DNA from: Tamarix chinensis
Lineage: Eukaryota > Streptophyta > Magnoliopsida > Caryophyllales > Tamaricaceae
Assembly (NCBI GenBank): GCA_030549775.1
Contig: CM060174.1
Span: forward strand, 4,071,391-4,135,390
Length of the DNA stretch: 64,000 bases
Reading direction: 5' to 3'
The notes under the pieces were generated by a model. It did no database searches. It was not told where the DNA came from and worked only from the letters and a program-made list of their open reading frames with translations. Shown one piece after another: positions 11,995 to 25,250 of this stretch. Within the stretch, counting starts at the first letter, position 1. Each line of letters begins with the position of its first letter. Both the position numbers and the translations under genes were made by a program.

Positions 11995-12680
11995 GAGGAA
12001 AAAGAGGCAAGGCGTTGCGCAGTGTTTTGGGCCGCCGAAGGAAGAAGGAAAAGAAGAGAGTCTAGGCTGCGGGAAGGAGAAACAACCCATGCCAAAGGAA
12101 GAAAGGGGAGAGGGCTTGGGTCACTAGGTTGGCCCATATCGGGAGAGAAGGTAAGAAAAAGAAAAGATGAAGAAAGAAAAAGAAATAAAAAAGGAAGAAA
12201 GAAAAGGAAAAAGGAAAAGGAAAAAAGGAGAAAATAATGGGTTAGGTTATTAAATTAATTAGGATATTTAGGATATTTAAAAATAAAATAATATTTAAAT
12301 CTCCTTTTAAGGCTAAATTAGGATTTTTGAAAGGTTTTCCATAAATTACATTTTAATTAGCAAATCACTCTAATTTTCTCCAATTAAATTATTTATAAAT
12401 TCCTATTAATTTGGCCCTATTTATCTCCTCTTATTTAATAAAAATAATTCATTGAATTGATTTCAAAAATAAAATCCTTCATTAGCTAAAATACCCAAAT
12501 TTCTTCCTAATTAAAATACTTATAAATTTCTTCTTGATTTGCCCTAATTAATTCCATTTTATTTTAAATATAAGTAATTTATTTAGTTAATTTTTTTAAA
12601 TAAAAACTTATTTAACTATGATTTTTAAAATTAGAATTTTTGGAGCATTTCAAACACTCCGCTCAATTTGGGGTATTACA
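11995..12680 (-). mobile_element. LTR 5' part, minus strand
   Basis: Read on the minus strand it starts TGTAATACCCCAAATTG, runs through AT-rich sequence and reaches a long C/T-rich stretch near 12240-12130. The plus-strand LTR starting at 43193 has the same layout. The first 26 bases are identical to the start of the Cassandra LTRs at 28717 and 29167. The matching LTR 3' end lies outside the window. Confidence 0.6.
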
Positions 12681-14099
12681 CATTTAGACTAATTATTTGA
12701 TTTACACTTATATTTGAATCCTTGGTTAACTTATATGTTAGATATTGAACCTTGTCTCGAATAATTAGAGTTAATATACACTGATATAAAATTTTATTAG
12801 GCCTTTTATGGCATGGAACTTAAACTTTAATGTCTCAATAATCTTGTTTGGGATTCAATACCACGATAATATTTATTGGGCTTTAATGTTTCATATATTC
12901 AATTGGGCCTTAATAGCATGTCAATGGACCTCTGTGGTGTAAATGGGTTGGGCTTGATTCCTCTATGAATCAAGTGTGTGGATGATATATAAGTTTACTA
13001 AAATAATTACTTATGTTCATATATATGATTAAGTGATATTCTATAGGCATTTGTTCTTGTTTGACCTAAGTCTTAGATAAGACATTAATTATTTAAAGTG
13101 AAAGATCTTGAGTCAAGACTTGTTCCACTTGGGGTAGCTATCCTAGTCAGGTTTGGTATTCACTTGGTACCATTCCAGTGTTTTCTTTTCAGTGATTCCC
13201 AAGTGCCTTACGAGGTATAGGAGTCCCTATTCTACTCTATAGGTGCCTCGATATATTCCGGCCCTATAGGGGGTATGCATACTTAAGTGATTAGGTCTAT
13301 CGTTATTTGGTGGTCTAGTTACGTTTCTAGGTGGGCCGATTAGGACTAGTATCATTCAAGTAATAGATCAATTGTTATGGTTTATTTGAGTCTCCATCCT
13401 CAAGTTAATATAATGTATTAGTTATGATTACGTTAATAAAATATAATAATCAATGAATCCCATCTACCTGTACATTTGTATCACATTATTTTATACTTGG
13501 TGGTTGAGTTTTCTTCTTCTCAATTGACATTTTTGTGTAAGCATGATATCATTTTGTTATAGCATGTTCTATTGTTTTATTTGCATGGACCTCGTATATA
13601 ATGCTATCTCTTTAGGATAGTTGTCTTACTTGGTACAAGATGCATACTAATACTACACATTTGTAGGTGTTATGTCACAGGTATATGATGATAATCTTGC
13701 TGACTTTGAGGAGCTTCTTCACGCAAAGTGATGAGGGTTTATACTCTAGGGTTAGGGAATAGAGTTATATATATTTGAGGTCACACATGTTATGTGCCCT
13801 AGATTTTAGATATCTCTTTTAGAATCTTCATCTCTTTTACCCCTTATTTCTTTTTATATATAGTATTATCTAGAACATGTAATATTTACTCTATTATTAC
13901 ATTTAAATTATTAGTCTTTTACTATTTATATCTATTTATGTAAGTTTTGATTTATTTGTCATAATGTTTTAGCCTTACACTTAGTATGAGAAATGTATGG
14001 ACTAAACTCGCACTAAGTGTAGCGGTAACACTCGCTATATTATATTAGTGCTTCCACTTAAAAACCAAAAATTGTAGTAGAAATTTTTAGGGTATTACA
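12681..14099 (+). mobile_element. LTR 3' part, plus strand (truncated)
   Basis: The segment ends TTTTTAGGGTATTACA, the terminus type of the large LTRs in this window. It has the TTTTAGCCTT box, a hairpin (13977-13990 pairing with 14007-14020) and GTAGCGGTAACAC just before the end, in the order seen in the LTRs ending at 47547 and 54187. No 5' end was found; it abuts the oppositely oriented LTR at 12680. Confidence 0.65.
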
Positions 14100-15311
14100 A
14101 TTATAGTACAAAAATAATATTATGAGTTGGAATACACACCATTGACGCATGTGTATCGATTAAATGTATGCAGGTTTTAAATGCAAGAAAATGTGTACGG
14201 TATAGATAATAAGAGTAACTAAGAAAAGCTATAGACAAAGATTCCATGCCAAAATTGTTATCTAAACTAAAAAAATGAATGAATGATTAAACAACACCTT
14301 TGGATTAACATCGCCACCTATGATTAATAATAGACTGTTATTTTAAACTTACAACTTCCATATATTCATTCCCATAATTTTTGTAGAGCATTGTTTTTTT
14401 CTTTTGCAATAGAGACTACTTTATTTTAAATCATCATCTATAATACATATGGTTATGGCCAGTCTAAATATTGTTTGTCACCACCTTTTTCCTCCATCCA
14501 TACCTAAAGTCATTTTGGTACCCAAAAAAGCTCATAATTCAATAATCAATCATAGTGCATACCAATAGAGCATATTGACTTGTTGTCAGTTTCATGTTAA
14601 TCATCGTTACCCAATCATCTAATCTACAAAACTGAAAAACACCCAACCTGTGTAAATTCATATATTTTAAAATAAAAACTCACTCTTGAAGGATAAATTG
14701 ACGTAAAATGACTTAAAATGGTAACAACTAAGGAAGGTAATGGGACCTGCCTCATTTTTAGTTGGTCTAGATTTATGATTTTAGGGCCCGATGGCTTTAG
14801 GTCGAATATGTGTCCATATGTAAATATATGGGTCTGAGTTTGAGTCCAGTAGTTTCAGACCCAAACCTGACCCGCCTAACCCGTTTAGTATAAATACATA
14901 CTAATATTATATTTGTCATCATTTTTATAATCTTATTTGAGTTTCTTATATATTTTTTAATTTTATTTTATATATTTATTTTATAAGTAATATATATAAT
15001 ATTGTATTCTAAAAGTATTATAACATTATTTGAAAAGTTAACGTAACTATTTTAAAATATTTAGGTTTTTCACTCGGAGAATTTTGTAACAATATATATA
15101 TTAAGCTATATAAAATATAAATATATTTGTATTTATATAAATTATTAATTATTTTTTTAAAAAAAATCCAAACTCATTTAAGATTTATTTATTCGTTAAA
15201 TACGGTCGATTTGAATCTAAATTTTAAATTTTAAAATCCAACCAATTTAAGTCGAATTTCAATCTGACTGAATTTAAGTCAGATCCGATTAACTGCCTTT
15301 CCTAATAACAG
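14100..15311. other. Intergenic; degenerate CCGA-rich repeat from about 14740
   Basis: 14100-14740 shows no gene or repeat I recognise. From about 14740 GACCCG, CCCGA and their complements accumulate, as in the termini of the hAT element at 19718. Similar sequence resumes after the LINE at 18373-18480, so the LINE seems to interrupt an older CCGA-type repeat. Confidence 0.45.
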
Positions 15312-15331
15312 CGACCCAATCCATCCCGACC

Positions 15332-18300
15332 GCTTTATCCCCTCTTATTGATTGCCCGTGGATCGTATGTGGGGATTTTAATGCTCCCCTCAATGCGGTT
15401 GATCGTTTGGGTATTCGGCCGGTTACTGATTATGAAATGGTTGAGTTTAAGGAATGTTGCTTAGTGAACCAATTGGCGGATGTTCCTTTCTCTGGCTGTT
15501 TTTATTCCTTCTTGGCAAAAAATGTTAAGTGCAAGTTGGATAGAGTTCTTATGAATGCAGTAGGGTTTGCTGCTGATTTATCTGTTATGGCTCAGTTTCT
15601 CCCTCCAGGTTCCTTTTCTGATCACTGCCCTGCTCTTATCTTGCTTGGTGTGCCTAAATGTTTTACGAGGCATTTCCATTTCTTCAATATGTGGTGTGAT
15701 CATCCTGACTTTCATTGTGTCATCTCCTCGGAGTGGCAGTTTGATTTATGTGGGTCCCATCAGTTTAATTTGTGTCATAAGCTCTCTGGGCTCAAACTTG
15801 GTCTTAAGAAGCTTAATAAGTTGCACTATACCCACATTGTCTCTAGAGTAGAAGAGGCTGAGGGTAAGCTTATGCAAGCACAGGAGACATTCTTATCGAG
15901 CACAAGAGGCTTACCTCCCTCCACCTTGGATGATCTTCGCTCTCGGGCGTCTTTCCTAAATAAGGCTGCTTTGAGTTTTGTGGCACAGAAGAACAAGCAG
16001 AAATTTCTATTCCAGGGTGATTCTAATTCTCGTTTCTTCTATGATATGTTGAAAGCTCACCAAGATAAGTTAGTTGTTTTGCGGGTGAGGAAAGAGGATG
16101 GCTCGTGGACCCAGACTAATTCTGAGTTGGAGCGGGAGTTCCTTTCTATCTACCAACAGTTGCTAGGTACAGATTCTGAGTGTGTCCCTTCTGATGACCG
16201 GGTTTTCTCTCAGGGCCCTTTGTTGGCTGTAGATCTACAGGAGGATTTGTTGAAGCCTGTCACAGTGGCTGAGATCAAATCGGTGGTGTTCTCTCTTGGT
16301 GATGATAAGGCCCCGGGCCCGGATGGTTATTCTGCACGGTTCTTTAAGTGTGCGTGGGATATTGTTGGTGAAGACTTCTGTACTGCGGTGCGCGAATTTT
16401 TCCGCTCTAGGAGGCTCTTGAAACGTATTAACCATACAGCTTTGACTATGATTCCCAAATGCTCCCACCCTGAGATGGTTTCTGACTTCCATCCGATTGC
16501 TTGCTGCTCCACCACTTATAAGGTGATTTCCAAACTTCTTGCTCAGAGACTGTCCCGTGTCTTGGGTAGCATTATCAATAGTGAAAGGGGGCCTTTGTTA
16601 GTGGACGCTTGATGTCTGAGAATATCCTTCTGGTTCAAGAACTAATCAAGGATTATTCTCGTAAAAGAACCTCTCCCAGGTGCTTGCTAAAGGTTGATAT
16701 TAAGAAAGCTTATGATTCCCTCTCCTGGTCGTTTCTGCATGCTATTCTCCGAGGCTTCAAGTTTCTAGACCAGTTTGTGAATATGCTTATGGAATGTGTC
16801 TCTACTACCTCTTTCTCCCTTAAGATAAATGGACAGCTTATGGGCTTCTTCCAGGGTGCTCGTGGGTTAAGGCAAGGTGATCCGGTGTCGCCCTATCTTT
16901 TTGTGTTGTGTATGGAGTACTTTTCACGTCTGCTCCGCCTAAGAGCTGTGGGTCAGAGGGGCTTCTCTTTCCATCCGAAGTGTAAAGGGTTAGGGATTTC
17001 TCACTTGGCCTTTGCTGATGATCTTGTTCTCTTTAGCAGAGGTGATATTACTTCTGTGCAAGCCCTTTTGCAGACTCTTTCAGAGTTTAGTACTGTGTCG
17101 GGATTAGCGGCAAACCCTCACAAGTCCCAGATCTACTTGGCTGGAATGGATCCTGTGACTAGATCCCAAATCCTAGGCCTGGTTCATATGACCCAGGGCT
17201 CGTTTCCTTTTTGCTACTTGGGTGTCCCCCTTAACCCGAGCAATCTGAGAGCTGTGGATTATGAAGTTCTGATTAATAATGTCTGTAATCATTTGAAAAT
17301 GTGGCGGTCGCATTTACTCTCATTTACTGGAAGGCTGGAATTGCTTAATTCGGTTATCCAAGGGATTCTGTGCTTCTGGTTTGGTATTTTCCCTTTGCTA
17401 AAGGTAGTGTTAAATTGTATTGTTTCTCTGTGTCGCAGCTTCCTTTGGCAAGGTAAACAACCTCTTGTTGCTTGGTCCAAGGTTTGCCTACCCAAACAAG
17501 AAGGGGGTCTTGGGTTGAAAGATCTCTCGGCTTGGAACAAAGCGTTTCTTTGCAAGTATATTTGGTTCCTCCAAGATGAGAAGGAATCCCTCTGGACTAA
17601 GTGGATCCATGCTAACTACCTTCGGGGCCAGGGGTGGGGTCATTTTCGACCCTCCCATGATTCGTCCCACTTTTTGAAGAAGCTTTGGCAGGTCTATCTC
17701 TGTGTTGTGGAGAATTCAGGGTCTCAAGCTGAAGCCATGAGTCGCATATCTTCTTGGGGTTCTAATGGGAAGTTTTCTACTAAGAAAGCTTATGAGTTCC
17801 TTCGATCGTCTGCGGAACAGTGGAAGGACTCCTCTTTGGTTTGGAAGGGCTGTCACACTAAAAGGTATTCTTTCTTTCTGTGACTTGCTATTCAGAACAA
17901 GCTCAACACTCGGGATCGTCTCTTGTTCCTCAATGGACCTCTGATGTGCCACCTTTGTGATATGGATAATGAATCCCACGACCACATCTTTTTTCGATGT
18001 CCCCTGGTTCATCAACTTTGGTCATCTATCCGCTCATGGCTGGGATTTACAAGAGGCTACCACACTGGCTATTTGTGCTAGATTCCTAAGAAGATTGTGC
18101 AGAGATTGTTATTTCGCCGCTAAAGTGTGTCGTAGTACCTTAGCGGCTACTATCTATTTTGTCTAGCGTACTCGTAATGCTGTTATTTATGAATCTAAGC
18201 CGTTTGATGTACATGGCCTAGGGCTTCAAATTAAAATTTTTGTGTATAGGTCCTTGTACTTTGAAGTTTTGGTAGTGCATTTTTCTCTTCTCTTGGCCTG

Positions 18301-18353
18301 GATATGTCCGGTGTATGTGTATAATTCCTTTAATATGATGATTTACCTGTTAC
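15332..18353 (+). pseudogene. 5'-truncated L1-type LINE, ORF2 remnant (endonuclease end, reverse transcriptase, zf-RVT)
   Basis: The open frame starts inside the endonuclease domain (WIVCGDFNAPLNAVDRLG, then SFSDHCP) and runs to about 16584. There one missing base shifts the frame; the reverse transcriptase continues in the next frame at 16586-17880. RT signs include DDKAPGPDGY, LRQGDPVSPYLF and the catalytic FADDL near 17010. A TGA at 17881, apparently from a Trp codon, breaks the zinc-finger RVT domain, which continues as LNTRDRL, CHLC and DHIFFRCP. More stops follow. The left flank 15312-15331 and right flank 18354-18372 are near-identical (CGACC(C)AATCCATC...), a likely target duplication. 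No poly-A tail is visible. It has no intact protein. Confidence 0.9.
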
Positions 18354-18372
18354 CGACCAATCCATCCGGACC

Positions 18373-19104
18373 AAAATTCGTGAAACAAATAGTCAGACCT
18401 CGAACCTGAAATAACACAATCCCCAACCCGTCAGGAACCGAAATATAAGTAGTGAAATCAGTCGGTGACAACTGACAAGATGCCTGATGTAGCGGAAGAA
18501 CGTACTTGTTTTGCTAGCCCGTTGGGTCAAGACTTATGCTCAGCAATGTTTTGAACCACAAATAATATCATTTAATTATCGTCAATAGCGTACGACAACA
18601 TTAGTTCCGGTTCAAAACAAGCGTCGTTTTTATTTCATGCATCACGGAAACAGCAGCAAATCGCGACACAGGTGACTCAATCAGCACTCAGCTGAAACGA
18701 TAGCTAGATGAAAGAGATGGTAACCAACCGGCAGGCCGCCAAAGACACGGAGGCCACCAAAGCAGAAATAGACACAAAAAATCAAGAGGAAGATATACGA
18801 GGAACCTTCCAGCAATAGAAATATAAATGGAGTGGTTTTTTTATCTGTCCAAGGAATATTATCCAAAGAATATATATTTTATTAGATAGTAACTCTTTGA
18901 ATAATCTTTTGTATTATTAGGATAATGTTAATTTATAATGAAATCTATATTTTGATATTATGATTGTTGTATTTATTAATTTATATAAAGTAATATTTTA
19001 GTCTTAATATTTAATATAAGAATGACAACAAATACCTGATATGTATTTAGTGTCTTTAACATCCATTATTTATTAACAAATACTTTCACAAAATAAAATT
19101 TTAA
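18373..19104. other. Intergenic; end of CCGA-type repeat, then unassigned sequence
   Basis: 18373-18480 is CCGA-rich and looks like the right part of the repeat broken by the LINE. 18490-18830 is less AT-rich than its surroundings but has no credible gene; a 61-codon minus frame at 18681-18866 is hydrophobic and unlike anything I know. The rest is AT-rich. Confidence 0.4.
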
Positions 19105-19709
19105 GTATTAAATTTGGAGATATTATACTATGTCCTTCCTCCTCCATTTTCTAGTAGAATAGTCCAAAAAAAGCTAGATGCACAATTTACTAAATTTCTT
19201 AATATTTTGAAAAATGTGCCTACTAACTTTTTATTTATTGATATTGAGAGACAAATGTCTATATATGCTAAATTTCCTAAAGACATTCTTACTTAAATAG
19301 GAAAATTAGATTTTTGATACCATTAGTTTGAATGAGGAGTGTCTTGCTATTTTATAAAACAAGTTACCTCCTAAACTGAAAGATCTAGAAAATTTTACTA
19401 TCCCTTTTGTGATTGAGAATTTGAAATTTGATAAGGTGCTATGTGACTTAGGTGATGGGAAAAAAGTGATGCATTTTATGTCTTTAAGATATTGAGTTAA
19501 AGAGAACCAAGACCCCCTAATATGTTTCTACAGTTAGCTAATAAATCCATAAAATATGCTAAGGGTACAATAGAGGTTGTTTTGGTGAAAGTGGAAAAAT
19601 TTATCTTTCTTATTTGCTTTGTTGCGCTTGATATGGAAGAAAATCATAAGATTTATATTATTTTTGATAGACCATTTCTAGTCACATGAAAGGCGAGGGT
19701 AAATTATAT
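19105..19709 (+). pseudogene. Athila/Tat-type Ty3/gypsy gag-protease fragment
   Basis: Translation shows PPPFSSR..KKLDAQFTKFLNIL, then QMSIYAKFPKDIL, LPPKLKDLENFTIPF, VLCDLGD and IFDRPFLVT. These correspond to the Athila/Tat segment between gag and protease, including the aspartic protease motif (normally DLGA, here DLGD) and its GRPFL block (here DRPFL). The frame is broken by stops near 19294, 19360 and 19494. No LTR, reverse transcriptase or integrase follows. A hAT element is inserted just downstream. Confidence 0.75.
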
Positions 19710-19717
19710 ATAATAAC

Positions 19718-21421
19718 TAGAGTTGGCAAAAATTGACCCGACCCGAAAAATCCGACGAATACCGACTCGATCCGTCCGAAATCCGATCCGATTTTATCCG
19801 AGTAATTAAAAGCCCGAAATCTATCCGACCCGATCCGATACATATCCGATATCCGATATAACCCGAGAAACTATAAGCCCGAAATGAACCCGACCCGACC
19901 TGCTACTCACCCGAAATCCGATATAACCCGAAAAACTATAAATCCGAAATGACCCGACCCGATCCATTATTTATCCAAAATCCGATATTATCTGAAAAAT
20001 TATAAATCTATAAAGATTCAACTTGGTACTATCCAAAAATTAATATTAACCCATAACTCAAAATTTTCAAAACTTCATAAAGCATGCAATAATATAGATG
20101 TGCAACTAATCCATACTAGCACTTACATCAAAATCTAGAAATCATAAAATTTATATCACTTATGTATATACAAATAAAATATCCATTGATACCAATATAA
20201 AAGTGTAGAAATAAAAGTAGAGAAAAAAAGAAAAACTCTACTATGCCATCTAAATATTAGTTCACTTCTATGATTCCATCTAGTACCATAAGATAATAAT
20301 AGTGCAGCCTTGAACACTATATGTTAGTATCTATATGGCCATACCTTGCAATATAACACCTATAATATCATAGGAAAGTAGGAAAAATCTAGAGTGAGAA
20401 TATTAGTCATTCATTATGAAAATTGAAGATTAATATTTTTTATTACATCTACAGTGTTAAATAGTAATAAGTCAATATTAGTTGGTCTTTTGTCAATAAT
20501 AGTCATTATTACTTACTTTATCTAATTTTTATCTTATTTTGCTTGATATAATATAATCAAAATATATAATAAAAAAACTAATGTGTTGTTACTATTATTT
20601 TTGCCATAATTGATATTCATTAATTACTATTATTATTGTTATCATTATTTTTGTATTATTATTATTATTATTATTATTAAAATTATGTTGATATGATGTG
20701 ATCAATTTCTTATAAAAATAATATGAGAAACACAACCTTAGAAGCCTTCATTTGTTATCAATTATCAATGATTATTATAAGTTAATATTATGTAAGGAGC
20801 GTATAAGATATAAATATAATATAAACTTAAAATAATACTCAAACTCAATATGACCAAGCTAATAATGGAGTTGAATTATAAGCTACACCTTAACATAAAA
20901 AGAAAAGTGATACGATTTGAAAACTTTTAAATTTAAAATGTCAAATACATCTCCAAAGATGAAATAATGATAAAAAATTCTAAGGCCCCAAAACAATTAA
21001 TATAATAATTCACTTTTAATTGAATAAGATAAATTAAAATAAATGATCTTAAAATAATTAGCTTTTAATAATATCTTGGAATAAAAAAAAATGACACAAG
21101 CATGACTTAAATATGAAATAACCTAAATCCAATCTAAATTCGACCCGAAAATATAATAATTCAAATTCACCTGAGCCCAATCCGAACCCGAACCGAAATT
21201 AGAATAACCGAAATTTATCCGAATCCGAGTCCATCCGATCTCAACCAAACCCGATCCGAGACCTTAGAATGACCCGAGATTATCCGATACTGAGTTGATC
21301 CGAATCAAACCCGACCCAGCCCGACCCGACAAAATGATCCGAAATTATCCGAAACTGATATGACCCGATTATCATGTAACCCGATCCGATAGTGATCCGA
21401 CCCGCCCGATTGCCAGCTCTA
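19718..21421. mobile_element. Non-autonomous hAT element with CCGA-rich subterminal arrays
   Basis: The ends are TAGAGTTGGCAA and TTGCCAGCTCTA, an 11/12 inverted repeat. Both sides carry the 8-bp duplication ATAATAAC (19710-19717 and 21422-21429), typical of hAT elements. Both subterminal regions (19735-19990 and 21120-21415) are packed with ACCCGA, ATCCGA and GATCCG motifs. The middle is AT-rich with no transposase frame. Length is 1,704 bp. Its transposase must come from elsewhere. Confidence 0.9.
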
Positions 21422-21605
21422 ATAATAACATCTACCTTTTTACAAACACACTTAATAAAACTATGTAGGAAGTCTTAACTCTAACTTGATGTACAAATTC
21501 TTATTTGTACTCTTATCTCTAACTACATAAATTAGGAAGAAAATAAAATTATGTGATGTGCTACACTTTCTTATAAATTATGTTTATTTTAATGATAAAT
21601 TGACT

Positions 21606-21745
21606 AAGCTTGTTTGAAGCTACTTATCAAAAGTAGTTATCCATTATATTTACTTATTTTAAAGAAAAATTAATCTAAAAACTTTCCAAAATAAGTAATT
21701 ATTATGAATAACTATTTTTGATAAATAGTTCTAAACATGGGTTTA
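21606..21745. mobile_element. Small foldback MITE
   Basis: Roughly 60-bp inverted arms face each other: GCTACTTATCAAAAGTAGTTAT on the left matches AACTATTTATCAAAAATAGTTAT on the right after complementing, with ACTTATTTT deeper in both arms. No clear target duplication. Confidence 0.6.
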
Positions 21746-22560
21746 ATAATTAGGAGAAATTTGTTTTTCAAAAATTAACTTAATATGTGAAATCAAAATA
21801 CATTTATTAACAAAAAAATTAGCTTATTCTACGTTTATGACATCCTCCATGGATTAAAATAAAATGTTGGTTTCTCCATACTATTTTCAATTTTCATTCT
21901 TTTAGTTACATTCAAATATTAAATGGTTTTAAAATGTTGAATGAACATTATTCAACTTTAAATTTTAGTATGCAATATATTCATCACTAGAAGTTACCTG
22001 AGTTAGATGCTTTTATTCATTACTCAATTAGTTAAGAGAAGAGTTAGTCAAGTTCCGTTTTTATCTAGGGGTTGATGTACATAAGGATGACAGAGGAGGT
22101 TAACCTATTTCTTGAATGGTGTAACAAATTTTAAAGGCTAGTAAATATTATGCATGATGTAGATAATCCACTTGATTTTTTTTGCACATTAAATCAAATA
22201 ATATGATATTATAGTTTATAATTGTCTAATTTTTTATACTATTTATTATTTATTTTGCGTTCAAAGAAATATCTCCTAATCTAAAATTGACAATAAATAG
22301 AAGGGGAAGAGGGATTTTCTTTCAACCAAGGATGATTGATTGGGAGGCAATTTTACTTGGTGAAGATGGAGTGAACTATGAGCAAAGGTGAAGAAAAAAT
22401 AGCAATGATCGAATGTATTGCATCCTTTTTTAATTTTATTTTTTTAGCAAGCTCATTTATCATCTTTTAATTTTGTTAATGATAATCTATATATGTAATT
22501 AAGTTTTTTTTGTACTACAATCAATTATACAAATATATTATGATTATTATTGTACTACAC
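21746..22560. other. AT-rich intergenic sequence
   Basis: I see no gene, terminal repeat or RNA here. Confidence 0.5.
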
Positions 22561-22574
22561 ATGCACCGCACTAG

Positions 22575-24010
22575 GACAAACTAGTATATATATGTATATA
22601 GGTAGGAATCAGGTCGGGGGTTGAGTTATAGCAGCTCTATTCGTTGTTGGGTCGGGTTATTTGTGGGTCATTTTTTCTTTACTGGTTAATTGTGGGTTTG
22701 GTTTGGGTTTGAGTTATTGTATATATGGGTTGTATTGATTTAATTTAAAGGTCATGTCAAATTTGGATTAAGATAGTTCGGGTTCGAGTAAGGTCAAGTT
22801 CATATTATTTTGGGTTAGCTTGTAGGGTCAGGTTGGATCAGGTCTAGGGATGTAAATGAGATGAATTTTATCCGAAATTCAGTAGGTTTTATCCTTCAAA
22901 TACTTAAACGGATACGGATAAATAGATATGGAGGATGGAAAAAATTACTCATCAAGTTCGGGTACGAATACATATATATAATATCCATATCTGTATCCGT
23001 ACCTATATACATACCCATATCCATATCCATATCTGTATCAATTTACTAGATATATATAATTACCCTTACCCTTAATTTTAAAATAAATACAGTATAATTT
23101 AAGATTTAAATTATTATTTTGCTTAACTTTAAATGGGTGTATCCGTTAGGTAATAGATTTATCTGCTAGATAATATTCATTAATGGGTAAACGGATTATC
23201 CAATGGGTAATAGATATCCAATAGATAAGGATATAGATGTGTTTATGGATACCCGTTCGAGGTACGAATAAGAATTTGGATGCGGATTTTCCAATTGGGT
23301 ATGAGTATACGTACGGGTACAAGTATGGACGTACCTACCCTAAACCCACTTCATTTAAATCACTACTGGGTTGGATTTTGGACAGAGCAAGCTTGTATTC
23401 TGGTGTTTTAGTGTTTGAGTTAATTTGACGGGTTACGCTTGAGTTATCTTGAAGAATCAAATCTTTTTAGGTTTTGATGGATTAGATTGGGTTTACGTCA
23501 AGTTAATCTTAAATCGAATCACTTTGGATTTGGATCAAATAAGGCCTTGACCATCAAAATTAATCTAACTCATTAATTTCATAGGCGAGCATTAAGTTTA
23601 ACTTTATGTATGCATGTGATTATTACTATTTGTTTAATATCATAATGTCTTAATATTATATTTTTACGTGAAAAAAGCTGTAAAACTAGAATATTACTGG
23701 TGAATAAATAATTCTAAAATAAAAGTAAGAAAAAATAAATAAAATTTAAATAATAATATATTTTTAAAAGCTTTAAATAAATAATAAGATATTTATATTT
23801 TTATTATTATCACAACTAGTTAATATAGAATTTGATTTTGTCGAGTTGAGTCAAGTTGATGGCGGGTTATAGGGTCGAGTCGGATTGGGTTATGGTTGGG
23901 TTGGGTCAGATCACTTATATTCAGATAAGCGTTAGATGAGGTGAGTTTTGGATTCGATTTTGTGTGGATTGGGTCAGATTGGATGGATTAAGTCAACTTT
24001 TATCAGCTCT
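22575..24010. repeat. Degenerate GGGTC/CCGAT-type repeat cluster
   Basis: GGGTCGGGTT, GGGTTTGG and TTGGGTCAG motifs occur at 22610-22850 and 23810-24000. Between them, from TAGGGATGTAAATG at 22850 to about 23345, CCATATCC, GGATAC and GGGTA(A/C) motifs dominate. This resembles non-autonomous hAT-like elements of the TAGGGATGTAAA type, but no matching end or 8-bp duplication is clear. Confidence 0.4.
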
Positions 24011-25250
24011 TTATGTAAGCGCGCGCGTGCATGTGTGTGTGTGTGTGTATTTGGGATCCTCGCAAATATCATTAAATTTGTAGTGGGAATCATTTCCACT
24101 TTATATTTGAAACTTTCAATAAAAGTAATGATGAAAGAAAGAAATAGATCCAAATTAAACAAACAATGAAGTCGGTGAGGATAGAAAGGGAGTTGCAAAA
24201 CTACATATGTTCAATTCAACATGAATAATGAGAGCGGTAGGTAGGAGTACTTACAGATTGGATATCTATTATTTTAGATAGTTGATTAGCGAATATCCAA
24301 TAAAAAAATACAGATATCTAAAAGATCTTATATGTGGAAAGAAGTTTTGGGTATCCAACACTTCAGATATCTAAAATTTTGAACGGGATAATAAATAATA
24401 TATCGGATATCTAAAAATTTTAAAGAAGCCACAAATGAGAAATATCGAATAAAAATGATTCAATCAAAAAATAATAAATTGATACAATTTGAATCAATAT
24501 GATCTAAAAATTTGATTTGAGTCTTAAATTATATCATATTCAATAAGCAATTATAAATTTGGGATAATATTTATATAGTTAACCAAAATAATAATTAAAA
24601 GTATAAAATGTACTTATAATGAACATTCTCATTTCAAGTTATACACACACACATACATGCTTATATGCAATAAAATTTTATGAAAAAAAAAATAGTATTT
24701 AGAGTGAGTGAGTGAGTGGGGTGTGTGTGTGTGTGTAATTTATTGGATTGAATATTATTTGTATTTATCGAATCTGATATTAAATTTATTTGATCTTTAA
24801 TTAATCAGATCGATTATTTGATTTAAAAAAAGAATATATGATTGGTTATTTGATTTATATCGATCAAATAGATTTGATTATCAGATAAAAAGAATAACTC
24901 TAATAGTAGATAGGTCTCATCATATTGAAGATGCATAAGATATCACAAAGTTATAGGTGATTGAAATTTAGATTAGGGTAAATATCAATGATTACTTGTG
25001 GCCTGGATTAATGCCCATTTGGTATGAGATTCATAGGAGTAGAAAATTATTCTCGTATAACTATATAAGAAAAAATCTTATAACTAGTAGTTTTTTTTTA
25101 TATGGAGTTAATAAAAGTGAAAAATTACGCCTATGTAACCATATATATATATATATATATATATAACTTATAATTATTAGTGTGGATTGGTGTGGAGTTA
25201 ATAAAAGTGGAAAATTAAGCTATTATATTACTCTCTCGTATAACTCAATA
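24010..25250. other. Intergenic with microsatellites and GGATATC-rich degenerate repeat
   Basis: GCGCGCGTG/TGTGTG runs lie at 24018-24050 and a GTGTGTG run near 24720-24737; an AT run is at 25141-25166. GGATATC/GATATCTA motifs recur at 24260-24420. Sequence at 25020-25060 (TTTGGTATGAGAT..) loosely resembles the MITE at 43228. No gene. Confidence 0.4.

Noticed and set aside
22850..23345. A complete hAT element of the TAGGGATGTAAA type
   Set aside because: The right end (CTACCCTA) matches poorly and the 8-bp flanks differ, so only a degenerate repeat cluster is reported.
24018..24200. Frames on both strands across the TG run
   Set aside because: Contain Cys/Val or His/Thr repeats from the microsatellite; no family resemblance.
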